The translations under genes and the position numbers were made by a program. A stretch of 43,567 nt of DNA from CAYQQR01 sp964420035. GTDB lineage: Bacteria; Bacteroidota; Bacteroidia; Bacteroidales; SM23-62. The notes below the pieces were generated by a model. It searched no databases and was not told where the DNA came from. It saw only the letters and a program-made list of their open reading frames with translations. Of this stretch, positions 24,416 through 32,946 are shown piece after piece; positions within the stretch are counted from its first letter, which is position 1; each line of letters begins with the position of its first letter. Where the stretch lies: contig CAYQQR010000038.1 of assembly GCA_964420035.1 (NCBI GenBank), forward strand, positions 1 to 43,567, given 5' to 3'.

Positions 24416-25453
24416 TTATACATCCTTTTCCTTACCTGCAAGCAATTCCTTAGTGGAAAGCATACCGCATGCAGCGGCGATGTCTTCCCCCCGGGAACGG
24501 CGGATGGTTGCAGTGATCCCTTTGTCATTGAGTGCATCCCTGAACTTTTCCATGTCGGCCCAAGGTATTGGTTCAAGGGGTGTATCCGGAATCTGATGAT
24601 AGCGGATCAGGTTGATGCGGCACCGCAGGCCCTCCAGTATGCGGACCAGTTCTTTTACGTGCCGGAGTGTATCGTTCAATCCCCTGAACATGATGTATTC
24701 AATGGAAAACCTTCGCTGTCCCTTCCAATCATATTGCTTTATTAAATCAAGAACTTCATGAAGGGGGTGAAGCCTCTGGATGGGCATCAATTTTTTACGC
24801 TCTTCATCAAAGGGGCTGTGCAGACTCAGGGCCAGGTGGACTTCCGTGTTGTCGAGAAATGTTTTCAGGGCCGGGATCATCCCTATGGTGGACAGGGTGA
24901 TCCGCCTGGGGCTCATCCCCATTCCCCACCCGGCGGTAAGGATTTCAAGACTCTTCAGGACTGCTTCCAGGTTGTCCAGGGGTTCTCCCATGCCCATGTA
25001 CACGATATTGCTGAGATGATCCGATTCGGGTAAACTTTTTGCCTGGTTCAGGATATCCCCGGCACTCAGGTTGTCCTGGAATCCCTGTCTGCCCGTCATA
25101 CAGAATAAGCAACCCATCTTGCATCCCACCTGGGTGGAAATACACAGGGTTTTCCGCTTGGGTTCGGGAATAAAGGCTGCTTCGACAAACATGCCATCCC
25201 TTGCGGGAAAGAGATATTTCCTGGTACCGTCAACCGATTCCTGAACCTTCAGATGGGGGCGCAGTCCCAGGGTGAAATGCTCCTTAAGGAGGCTCCGGGT
25301 CTTTTTCGACAGGTTGGTCATGCCGTCAATATCACGGATGTCTTTCTTATAAAGCCAGTCGGCTAGCTGGGAAGCGGTAAACCCCGGCAGCGAAAAGCCA
25401 TTTGCAACAGCCGCCAGGTCGGTCAGCGTATTTCCGAATAAGGCTCTTTTCAT
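24416..25453 (-). CDS. rlmN: 23S rRNA adenine-2503-C2 methyltransferase (dual-specificity)
   Basis: A 345-residue radical-SAM enzyme that methylates C2 of A2503 in 23S rRNA and A37 in some tRNAs. The cluster motif C-x3-C-x2-C is in VGCKMGCLFCMTGRQGF. The GMGEPLDN motif and the C-terminal methyl-carrying cysteine (ACGMLSTKEL, about C329) are present. ATG at 25453 overlaps the TGA of the upstream GH9 gene as ATGA, which suggests translational coupling. Length matches the family. Cfr-type resistance is unlikely because the sequence follows the RlmN pattern, but motif reading alone cannot fully exclude it. Confidence 0.95.
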   Translation of the reverse strand: MKRALFGNTLTDLAAVANGFSLPGFTASQLADWLYKKDIRDIDGMTNLSKKTRSLLKEHFTLGLRPHLKVQESVDGTRKYLFPARDGMFVEAAFIPEPKRKTLCISTQVGCKMGCLFCMTGRQGFQDNLSAGDILNQAKSLPESDHLSNIVYMGMGEPLDNLEAVLKSLEILTAGWGMGMSPRRITLSTIGMIPALKTFLDNTEVHLALSLHSPFDEERKKLMPIQRLHPLHEVLDLIKQYDWKGQRRFSIEYIMFRGLNDTLRHVKELVRILEGLRCRINLIRYHQIPDTPLEPIPWADMEKFRDALNDKGITATIRRSRGEDIAAACGMLSTKELLAGKEKDV

Positions 25454-27948
25454 TTCTTTCCCCTGGCTGCCAGGTATCCAAAAGCATAATTAACGGGACC
25501 GAATGTTTGCATGATGGTATATTCACTGTAGTTTGGAAAGCCGGGGATATCATAATAGCCCTCATGCGGGGGCCAGGTCCATACCGACGGTACATTATGC
25601 CGGCTCATGATCCAGAACAGGCCCCAGAGGTTGTAATGACTACCAATAGTGGCTGTATCTTTTAGGTTGAGATCCTTGATATAGTATTCATAGTCCGATT
25701 GCCCGTAGACCGTAATTCCGGGAGGTGCTTTTTGTCCGGTCACCCGGCTGTCGATATGCAGGGGACGCTGCACGTGATGTATACCCAATCCGGTAGTCAT
25801 GACCAGGTTCATGGGATTGGCCCCGGCGGTATACTGGGCCGCTTTAATGGCTCCGGAGAGATATTTCTGATCTCCGGTCAGAAAATGCGTTCTGCAGAGT
25901 TCCTGGTTCGAGACGGCAGTATAATAGCCATTCAGCATGGGCCGCTCAATATTCCTGCTGGTCAGAAAATAGGCATTCCCGCTCAGATGATCCAGGTTTA
26001 ATTGTCCCCGGACCTTAATGGTTTCACGGGTTGCTTCCTGGACAGCAGGATTGGTGTCTTTCGCCAGTAGCGTGTATGCAAATGCTGCATCCAGAAAGGT
26101 TTCGGGCAAATCCCGGATATTGTCCGTGCCGGTTTCCAGGAGAACCGACTTGAGTCTTTCCACAGCGATATCATGCCAGATGGGGATACCGGTCAGGGCA
26201 AAGATCTGTATAGCGGCAAAACAGCGCTCATTCAGTATCCTGCCGGTCTGCCATGCCGACAGGGCCCTTGATTCAGGATGCATCAGAAGGCGCGGGGTTT
26301 CTGTCTCGGCATATTTAATGGCCTTCAGTGCACTTTCTTTATACACATCACTTAATCCGGGATCATAAGGACGGAGCAAACGTGCTGCCTGGGCCGTGAC
26401 CCCCGCGTAGATGTAAGAGGACCAGGGATCCGGTTCAAAGGCCATTACGGGAAGTGATTCCATCCAGCTTGGTTCTCCATTGACCGGGTGAGCGGCTGAT
26501 TCAATTCCATAACGTATGCCTCCTTCCGCGGTTTGCATTCTCCTGTATCCGTCGATATTGAAAAGGATCTCATCCATCAGGTCGGGTAAATGGTTTTCTG
26601 ATTCCGGAAGGATAAGTTTCAATGAGTCAGAATATTCCGGGAATAATTCAAAAACCTCCAGCAATTGGCGGGTGGCCCATAAATGCATGATCCTTCTGTC
26701 CCAATCTCCCGCGTCCATGTAGCTTCCCCAGGCATCATCCAGCGTCTTTCCGGTCCTATTATCCAGGAGTCCTTCAAAAACACCGTTCTGTCCCCCATTT
26801 TCCATCCAGTTGTCCAGGATGCTGTATTCCGATTGGTAAACCTGCAATCCCTCATCAGGATGGAAGGGACGGGGACGGTCATAGTCAATCAGGGGCGGTC
26901 CCAGGGCAATACCGCTGCGATGTGTCAGAAAACCCTGCATAGTAAGCTTCAGAGCATCCTCCCAGGCTTCGGCAAGGATGGGAAAGGGATAGCTGCATCC
27001 CAGGTTTGCAACATAAACCCGGTAGGTTCCCGGTTCATTAAAATCACTGAATTCAAGGTGCCAGACCCCGGTTTTGCTGTAATTTTTGGTTTCCTTGATG
27101 TGTTCGGTACTGTCGGCCGCCAGCGCCATGACGCCTGTTCCTGAATAAACCAGGGAATCGTTTTCCCGGTCAACCAGGTGAAAAATTACGGTTGAGTCAT
27201 AGCGGTGGGCTCCTCCGGTTCCCTTCCAGAGTGATAGAAAGGCGATCTTCAGGGGATCGTCGGGCCGGAAACCGACCTGGCTGACATGTATGGCTTCCGA
27301 ACGGGTATTTTTGGGATAATGGATGTAGGTTATCTCCTCTTTCCCGGTGTTCAGCCCCTTGAATCGCAGATGGTATTCAATACCTTCCTTGAGTGTTTGA
27401 GGAAGGTCAAGATATACCGTATGCATCATGGATACGTCTTTACCGGGTTCCGCCCAGGTGAGGACCCTGGACTTACGGAAGACTTTTGCCGGGTGCTTCC
27501 CTTCCCGGTAATTTTCATCTTTTTCACTATATAAGGTGTAACTCTCAGGAAGGGCAAGCGCTTTTTCATGGATGGAATCCCCTTCAATGGATTCGAAGAT
27601 GCTGAGCATGGACTCGTCCTCCCCGGCCAGAAATCCGGTTGCTTTTCCTTCCCGGTATAATATCCTGCCATGGATCAGTCCACGACCGTCTTTATTATAG
27701 ACTACCGAATCCCCTTCTTGCTCTTCATAGGGTAGAAAGTCTGCACGCGTCGGGTACTTTTCCTGGAAAGTAATACCCAGAAATCCGGGTGCTGCCATGC
27801 CTGCATGGATTACTTGTGGCTTTCCGGCTTCCGTGCTTCCGGGCAGGATATCGATGTTTTCATATTCTGCCGGACGTTTACAGGCATGGATAAGAATCAG
27901 AACCATCGCCAGGATCAGTATACCTGAAGGAAGGGCCTTTGTTTTCAT
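25450..27948 (-). CDS. Glycoside hydrolase family 9-like lipoprotein
   Basis: An 832-residue exported protein. The start at 27948 gives a lipoprotein signal (ILILAMVLILIHAC). An N-terminal Ig-like CelD_N domain (AIHVSQVGFRPDDPLKIAFL) precedes the (alpha/alpha)6 barrel. The catalytic aspartate region DAGDWDRR is near residue 412, corresponding to the DAGD motif of GH9 cellulases. A C-terminal segment (about 805-830, NYSEYTIMQTFGPVNYAFGY) aligns with the general-acid glutamate region. There are two extra N-terminal beta-rich regions. It should act on beta-glucans or related plant polysaccharides at the cell surface or in the periplasm; substrate not provable. It overlaps rlmN by four bases (ATGA) and is divergent from the GH15 gene. 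No SusC/SusD pair is nearby. Confidence 0.87.
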   Translation of the reverse strand: MKTKALPSGILILAMVLILIHACKRPAEYENIDILPGSTEAGKPQVIHAGMAAPGFLGITFQEKYPTRADFLPYEEQEGDSVVYNKDGRGLIHGRILYREGKATGFLAGEDESMLSIFESIEGDSIHEKALALPESYTLYSEKDENYREGKHPAKVFRKSRVLTWAEPGKDVSMMHTVYLDLPQTLKEGIEYHLRFKGLNTGKEEITYIHYPKNTRSEAIHVSQVGFRPDDPLKIAFLSLWKGTGGAHRYDSTVIFHLVDRENDSLVYSGTGVMALAADSTEHIKETKNYSKTGVWHLEFSDFNEPGTYRVYVANLGCSYPFPILAEAWEDALKLTMQGFLTHRSGIALGPPLIDYDRPRPFHPDEGLQVYQSEYSILDNWMENGGQNGVFEGLLDNRTGKTLDDAWGSYMDAGDWDRRIMHLWATRQLLEVFELFPEYSDSLKLILPESENHLPDLMDEILFNIDGYRRMQTAEGGIRYGIESAAHPVNGEPSWMESLPVMAFEPDPWSSYIYAGVTAQAARLLRPYDPGLSDVYKESALKAIKYAETETPRLLMHPESRALSAWQTGRILNERCFAAIQIFALTGIPIWHDIAVERLKSVLLETGTDNIRDLPETFLDAAFAYTLLAKDTNPAVQEATRETIKVRGQLNLDHLSGNAYFLTSRNIERPMLNGYYTAVSNQELCRTHFLTGDQKYLSGAIKAAQYTAGANPMNLVMTTGLGIHHVQRPLHIDSRVTGQKAPPGITVYGQSDYEYYIKDLNLKDTATIGSHYNLWGLFWIMSRHNVPSVWTWPPHEGYYDIPGFPNYSEYTIMQTFGPVNYAFGYLAARGKK

Positions 27949-28087
27949 TCTGTATTGGTTTTTGGTATTGGCGAAGCTAAAATTACATTTTATGCTGCTC
28001 TGTCCCAAGCACCCGGGAAAAAATCTGTTTACAAACATCCTGCAATCGACTGTATAAGTCCGTTCAGAATTTCATAAATTGCAATGC

Positions 28088-29884
28088 ATGGACAATCTCT
28101 ACTATGGTATTATTGGAAACTGCAGAAGTGCGGCTCTCGTTTCCAGGGAGGGAAGCATCAGCTGGTGTTGCCTGCCCGTTTTTGATTCATCATCTGTTTT
28201 CGCGGGTATACTGGATCCCGTTAAAGGGGGGCATTTTTCCATTGAACCGGTGTGTCTGAATGAAGTTGACCAAAGATATATCCACGACACCAACATCTTG
28301 TTGACAAGGTTTTATTGTGACGACGGGGAATTCGAGGTCATAGACTTTATGCCCATTTACCGGACCGAAAAAGGAGGGTATTATTATCCTTCCGAAGTGA
28401 TCCGTTATCTGCATGTGCGAAAAGGCAAGCCTTCGGTCAGGTTCAGGTTCGATCCCCAATTATGCTATGCCCGGGGAGAAACCCGTGTTGAAAATAGGAG
28501 GGATTACATCAAAGCTTTTACGGTTACCGGATATTATGAATCGGTATACCTCTATACCGATCTCGATAAGCAAAAGGTTTTGACCTCCGATCTCATCACC
28601 CTGGAAAAGGAGGCTTTTTTTCTTCTGAGTTACAACCAAAAACTGATACGCCTGGATACAGACAGGATATACCTCGAACTGCAAAGAACCAGGGTATACT
28701 GGTTGAATTGGATCGACCGTACGGTGAGGTTTTCCGATTATTACAAACATATCAAGCGCAGTGCACTGGTATTGAAACTGCTGACTTATCAAAAATCCGG
28801 AGCCATCCTGGCTGCTGTAACCACCTCCTTACCCGAAACCATTGGAGAAGAAAGGAACTGGGACTATCGTTTCTGCTGGGTCAGGGATTCTTCCATGATC
28901 ATCAATACCCTGATACAGATGGGGCATGTTAATTCAGCGGAGAATTTCCTGGATTTTATTCTTGATTCCGTACCCAAGAAAAATGACAAGATGCAGATCA
29001 TGTACGGGATCAGCGGGGAAAAGGAACTGGATGAGCACCTGCTGGAACATCTTTCGGGTTACGAAGGTTCCAAACCGGTACGGATTGGCAATGATGCCTA
29101 CAAGCAGAAGCAGAACGATATTTACGGGGTCCTGATGGATGTGATCTATCAGAAATTTATGCTTTATAAGGATACCCTGGACAAGCAGGAGGATCTCTGG
29201 ACCTTTGTAAGGAGTATCGCCCGGATCGTCGAAGACAACTGGCAGAATCCTGATAAAGGGATATGGGAGATACGGTCGGATCAAAAGCATTTCGTTTTTT
29301 CAAAAGTGCTTTGTTGGGTGGCCATGGACCGGGCGCGCAGGATTGCCGGTATATTGGAACAGGAAGACATGTCTGCCTATTGGGCCAACCTTGCCGGTAT
29401 GATCAGGAAGGAGATCATTGATAAGGGCTGGAACGAGGAGGCAGGGGCCTTCACCCAATCTTATGAGAACGGCGACATGGATGCAGCCAATCTACTGATG
29501 GAAAGGTTCGGATTTATTAATGCTCAGGATCCCAAGTATATCGCAACGGTGCATAAGATCAGGGATGAGCTGTGTGTGGATGGCCTCATGTACCGCTACC
29601 GGAATCATGACGATTTCGGCAAACCCTCATCTTCATTTACCATTTGCACCTTTTGGATGATTCAAAGCCTGGCCAAGATCGGCGAAAAAGAACAAGCCAG
29701 GGAAATGTTCGAGAATTTACTCTCCTGCACCAATCATGTCGGATTGTTGTCGGAAGATCTGGACTTTAATACCAAAAGACTGCTGGGTAACTTTCCCCAG
29801 GGATATTCGCACCTGGGACTTATAGATACGGCCATCCTGCTTTGCGAAGGCACCCCTAAAAAGCCGGAGTATTACAAGGCTTGA
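28088..29884 (+). CDS. Glycoside hydrolase family 15 (glucoamylase/trehalase-like)
   Basis: A 598-residue cytoplasmic enzyme (no signal peptide). The start is the ATG at 28088; a TTG three codons earlier is less likely. The N-terminal super-beta-sandwich begins YYGIIGNCRSAALVSREGSI, and the (alpha/alpha)6 barrel follows. GH15 landmarks: WDYRFCWVRDSS, the general-acid region WNEEAGAFTQSY (E450/E451) and the base region LLSEDLDFNTKRLLGNFPQG. The family hydrolyses alpha-glucosidic bonds, as glucoamylases, isomalto-dextranases or trehalases; the substrate is not predictable. Divergent from the GH9 gene with 139 bases between starts. No promoter consensus was found in that gap. Confidence 0.93.
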   Translation: MDNLYYGIIGNCRSAALVSREGSISWCCLPVFDSSSVFAGILDPVKGGHFSIEPVCLNEVDQRYIHDTNILLTRFYCDDGEFEVIDFMPIYRTEKGGYYYPSEVIRYLHVRKGKPSVRFRFDPQLCYARGETRVENRRDYIKAFTVTGYYESVYLYTDLDKQKVLTSDLITLEKEAFFLLSYNQKLIRLDTDRIYLELQRTRVYWLNWIDRTVRFSDYYKHIKRSALVLKLLTYQKSGAILAAVTTSLPETIGEERNWDYRFCWVRDSSMIINTLIQMGHVNSAENFLDFILDSVPKKNDKMQIMYGISGEKELDEHLLEHLSGYEGSKPVRIGNDAYKQKQNDIYGVLMDVIYQKFMLYKDTLDKQEDLWTFVRSIARIVEDNWQNPDKGIWEIRSDQKHFVFSKVLCWVAMDRARRIAGILEQEDMSAYWANLAGMIRKEIIDKGWNEEAGAFTQSYENGDMDAANLLMERFGFINAQDPKYIATVHKIRDELCVDGLMYRYRNHDDFGKPSSSFTICTFWMIQSLAKIGEKEQAREMFENLLSCTNHVGLLSEDLDFNTKRLLGNFPQGYSHLGLIDTAILLCEGTPKKPEYYKA

Positions 29885-30169
29885 AGGATTTAAGGCATTA
29901 GGGTTTTAAGGATTTAGGCTCTCCCGCTCTTTAGCTTTTCCGCTTCGCTGTCTCTCGTCCCGAAAATCTTAGCAGCTTCGCTGCTACTCGGCTTCGCCGT
30001 TGCTCATTCGCTTCGCTCACTGTTGCTCGCTCCCCCGAGTACTCGGGGTCGCTGCTGCTCTTATGCTCTTATGCACAGGTTACTGCTTCTCGCGTCCACA
30101 AAATACCACCTCCCCCTTCGGTCCTTTGTATTATCCAGCATTTTATTGTTCTTTTTCCTCTCCCCCCGG

Positions 30170-30196
30170 CCCCCTCTCCACCGTGTGGAGAGGGGG
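30170..30196. repeat. Perfect 12-bp hairpin
   Basis: CCCCCTCTCCAC and GTGGAGAGGGGG around a CGT loop. It lies directly before dispersed repeat copy B and between convergent genes. There is no T-run, so it is better described as a REP-like palindrome than an intrinsic terminator, though it could still end transcripts. Confidence 0.85.
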
Positions 30197-30200
30197 AGAT

Positions 30201-30335
30201 AAATTGATTATCAATTAATTACGAATTGCGCCTGCCTGCCAGCAAGGCAGGGATTGCGGATTATATATTATCACACCCATGCTCCATACCCATGCTCAAT
30301 CAGTAATCCGTAATTTTAATTCTGAATTCTGAATC
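30201..30335 (+). repeat. Dispersed ~140-bp repeat, copy B
   Basis: Begins AAATTGATTATCAATTAAT, contains GCCTGCCTGCCAGCAAGGCAGG, the TTATCACACCCATGCTCC core and CAATCAGTAATCCGTAATT, and ends ATTCTGAATTCTGAATCC. It is nearly identical to the reverse complement of 43424-43567, which has a 7-base CAATCAG insertion relative to this copy. Confidence 0.9.
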
Positions 30336-30378
30336 CTTTTTCGCTCTTCCGCTCTTATGCCTTTAAAGTCCTGGCCCC

Positions 30379-32040
30379 TTAATTCCAGAAATAAATATAG
30401 AACCCAATAATAACCGCAATAATAATGACGGTATTGATGACATCCCAATGGTTCCAGCTGGCCCTGGTCTCTGCTTTGTGTTCCAGTGCCGTGGTGGAAT
30501 AGGTCAGTCCATCCAGCTTTTTAGCGGGTGCGGGCCTGGTAAAATAGCTCACCACCACGATGATCGCGAGACAGAGGATAAAAAGGTATATCTCGTAATG
30601 GAGCCAGTTCGGTTCCACGAACACCCTGTAGATCCAGGTATCCGGGTTCAGGCTGGATTCAAAAATATTCAGTACCAGCCGGGTCATGCCCAGTATAAAG
30701 CCGGTGGCCAGTCCTGTGAATCCCGCGGCAGGGGTGGCTCTTTTCCAGAAGACCCCCAGCAGGAAGACGGAGGCAATGCCCGGGGCGAGCAGGGACTGGA
30801 CATCCTGCAGGTATTCGTATAAGACCTTTCCTATGTTTTTCATGACCGGGATCCAGAGAACACCAAGTATAACAATAACCGCTGTGGCCATTCTTCCCAC
30901 GTATACCAAATGTTTTTCCGTGGAATCCGGTTTAAATTTCTTATAGAAATCCACGGTGAATAATATGGCCGATGAGTTGAACAGGGAAGCCAGGGAGCTC
31001 ATCAGCGCGGCGATCAATCCGCCTACCACCACCCCCTTCAGTCCGACAGGAAGGAGGGTGGATACCAGGGTCGGGAAGGCCGCATCGGAGGTACTCAGGT
31101 CGATCAATCCCTTTTCATTCATGGCAAAGGCTATCATTCCGGGGATAAGGAATATGAACACGGGCAGCAGCTTCAGGTAGGCCCCGAAGATGGATCCCCG
31201 CCGGGCCATGGTCTGGTTCCGTGCTGACAGGACCCGCTGTACAATATACTGGTCGGTGCACCAATACCAGAAGCCAATGATTGCCGATCCCAACAGCACG
31301 CCGGTCCAGGGAAAATCCGGATCAAAGCGGGAACGGATCAGGCTGGGCATACTATCTCCATGAGCCGTCGTTGTAGCCCGGGTAATTTCCATCAGTTCAT
31401 TCCAGCCGCCAAGCTTTACCAGGCCGACGATCAGTATCACGATCGAACCGAACAAAAGAATAGGCGTTTGCAATACCGATGTGTAAATAACACTCTTCAT
31501 TCCGCCAATAACGGTATAGATGCCGGTCAGGATGACCAGTCCGATGGCCCCTACCCAGAAGAAGTCAATGCCGAACATGGTTTCTATGCCGAAAACCTCC
31601 TTGAACACAATTCCCCCGGCATATACAGTTACGGCTACCTTGGTAAGTACATAACTCACGAGGGAAATGATGGAAAGAAAGGACCGGGATGCACTGTTGT
31701 ATCTCCTTTCCAGGAATTCGGGCATGGTGAATACCTTGCTTCTTGAATAAAAGGGTACGAATACCCAGCCCAGGATCAGGATAAGCCAGGCATGCATTTC
31801 CCAGTGGGCCATGGCCATGCCGCTTTCAGCACCGGCTCCGGCAAGACCCACAAGATGTTCGGAACCAATGTTCGAGGCAAAAATTGAAGCTCCTACAGCA
31901 AACCATCCCACATTGCGGCCGGCGAGAAAATAATCCGCGGAATCCTCCTCTTTCAGCCAGCTTACCCAAACAACGATGGCTATCAGGCCCAGGCCAAAAG
32001 CTGCAAGAACGATCCAGTCCAGCGTATGAAAACCTTCCAT
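30379..32040 (-). CDS. Sodium/solute symporter, SSS family (SGLT-like)
   Basis: A 553-residue inner-membrane protein with about 14 transmembrane helices in the LeuT-type fold. The segment SNIGSEHLVGLAGAGAESGM in the first helices and HWEMHAW match the sodium/sugar branch (vSGLT-like) of the SSS family. Further landmarks are YYF-type DYFLAGRNVGWF near the N-terminus, GGMKSVIYTSVLQTPILLFG, and WYWCTDQYIVQRVLSARNQ. It should carry a sugar or related solute inward with sodium. The substrate is inferred only from the family branch. Convergent with GH15 and 116 bases downstream of the DUF2490 gene, with which it may be co-transcribed. Confidence 0.93.
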   Translation of the reverse strand: MEGFHTLDWIVLAAFGLGLIAIVVWVSWLKEEDSADYFLAGRNVGWFAVGASIFASNIGSEHLVGLAGAGAESGMAMAHWEMHAWLILILGWVFVPFYSRSKVFTMPEFLERRYNSASRSFLSIISLVSYVLTKVAVTVYAGGIVFKEVFGIETMFGIDFFWVGAIGLVILTGIYTVIGGMKSVIYTSVLQTPILLFGSIVILIVGLVKLGGWNELMEITRATTTAHGDSMPSLIRSRFDPDFPWTGVLLGSAIIGFWYWCTDQYIVQRVLSARNQTMARRGSIFGAYLKLLPVFIFLIPGMIAFAMNEKGLIDLSTSDAAFPTLVSTLLPVGLKGVVVGGLIAALMSSLASLFNSSAILFTVDFYKKFKPDSTEKHLVYVGRMATAVIVILGVLWIPVMKNIGKVLYEYLQDVQSLLAPGIASVFLLGVFWKRATPAAGFTGLATGFILGMTRLVLNIFESSLNPDTWIYRVFVEPNWLHYEIYLFILCLAIIVVVSYFTRPAPAKKLDGLTYSTTALEHKAETRASWNHWDVINTVIIIAVIIGFYIYFWN

Positions 32041-32111
32041 GTCAGGTGTTTTTAGTATTTAAGGGTTTAGTATACGTTTTCAAAGAAAATAAAATATTTG
32101 ATAAGTGATTA

Positions 32112-32139
32112 AATGTTTTAATGTTTTAATGTTTTAGGG
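32112..32139. repeat. Short tandem AATGTTTT repeat
   Basis: Three copies of an 8- to 9-base AATGTTTTA unit in the gap between the DUF2490 and symporter genes. No other signal is obvious there. Confidence 0.65.
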
Positions 32140-32156
32140 ATTTATGGATTGGTTGA

Positions 32157-32825
32157 TTAATTGATGTCATAAGTCAGCATAAGGCCGATGACATGCTTGC
32201 TGTCGGGATACTTGACCTGTATCTCTTTTTGAAAGCGGTAATAGCTGTCCAGGTCAATCTTTTTGCTTATCCTCCATTCCAGTCCGAAATTATACCTGAC
32301 TTTCCTGAATTCATTATCATCATTGAACCTGTAGAATATCTCCGCTGAAGTAAAGGGATCCACCAGTTTACTAAGATTATAGGATACTTCCAGTCTGTTG
32401 CGGATGTAGGTGAATTTGTCCCCGGTGATATTTTCCCTGGAGTCCTGAAAACGAAAGCGATATTCAAGATCGACCGGCAGAAAATCAATATCCGGTTCTG
32501 CACTCAGGTCCAGGCTGATCCGCTGCCGGTCCAGATCATCGTCTTGTATAGCCGGGTCATAATCCACAAAGAATGAATATCTGTATTTTAGCTTGGCATC
32601 AAGAAATTTGAATATTTTATAGCGGACAGCCAGTTCGGTGTAGGTCATTTCCAGTTTACCGACTTTTTCGAAGAAACGGACCTGCTGTTCCAGTTCGAGT
32701 CTGAATTTATTGAAAATATTGTAGCGGAAAGTCGGACCCGTCCATAGTTCCGTGTCCCTGTCCTGACTTAAAACCGATGCCGGAATGATAAAAGTCAACA
32801 ATAAAATGGGAATAAATCCCCTCAT
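32157..32825 (-). CDS. DUF2490 outer-membrane beta-barrel-like protein
   Basis: A 222-residue exported protein: signal peptide (MRGFIPILLLTFIIPASVLS), then alternating strands typical of a small outer-membrane barrel (LWTGPTFRYNIFNKFRLELE; AVRYKIFKFLDAKLKYRYSF; LEYRFRFQD; YNFGLEWRISKKIDLDSYYR). It ends in a hydrophobic strand (VIGLMLTYDIN). It matches the DUF2490 family, whose function is unknown. It precedes the symporter on the same strand and is divergent from the CotH gene. Confidence 0.85.
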   Translation of the reverse strand: MRGFIPILLLTFIIPASVLSQDRDTELWTGPTFRYNIFNKFRLELEQQVRFFEKVGKLEMTYTELAVRYKIFKFLDAKLKYRYSFFVDYDPAIQDDDLDRQRISLDLSAEPDIDFLPVDLEYRFRFQDSRENITGDKFTYIRNRLEVSYNLSKLVDPFTSAEIFYRFNDDNEFRKVRYNFGLEWRISKKIDLDSYYRFQKEIQVKYPDSKHVIGLMLTYDIN

Positions 32826-32946
32826 GGAGTGAAATTTCAGGGCCGTTAAATTAATATTAATTAAATTAAGAAATTGTTAAATGGTGGAAGATTGAAGATG
32901 TAAGATTGAAGATTGAAAATGGGAAATTGGGTTTATCATTATTGAT

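Larger units (their letters stand above)
29885..30378. other. Repeat-dense intergenic region
   Basis: Nearly 500 bases without a credible gene between the convergent GH15 and symporter genes. 29925-30065 is a run of short hairpins: AGCAGC-TTC-GCTGCT at 29971-29985, CGGCTTCGCCG, and a perfect 16-base palindrome CCCCGAGTACTCGGGG at 30033-30048. Then come a 12-bp hairpin (30170-30196) and dispersed repeat copy B (30201-30335). Short reading frames here look like chance. Confidence 0.75.

Noticed and set aside
23524..24576. A longer PurU protein starting at 24576
   Set aside because: The extra 63 residues overlap the rlmN 3' end and have no similarity to the ACT-domain start; MPEERPTAILL at 24387 fits.
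24416..25453. RlmN-like gene as a Cfr-type antibiotic-resistance methylase
   Set aside because: Length and motif context fit RlmN, it is coupled to housekeeping purU, and nothing specifically points to Cfr.
30000..30218. A 72-residue frame in the repeat-dense gap
   Set aside because: It is formed by hairpins and simple repeats, has a low-complexity sequence and no start signal.
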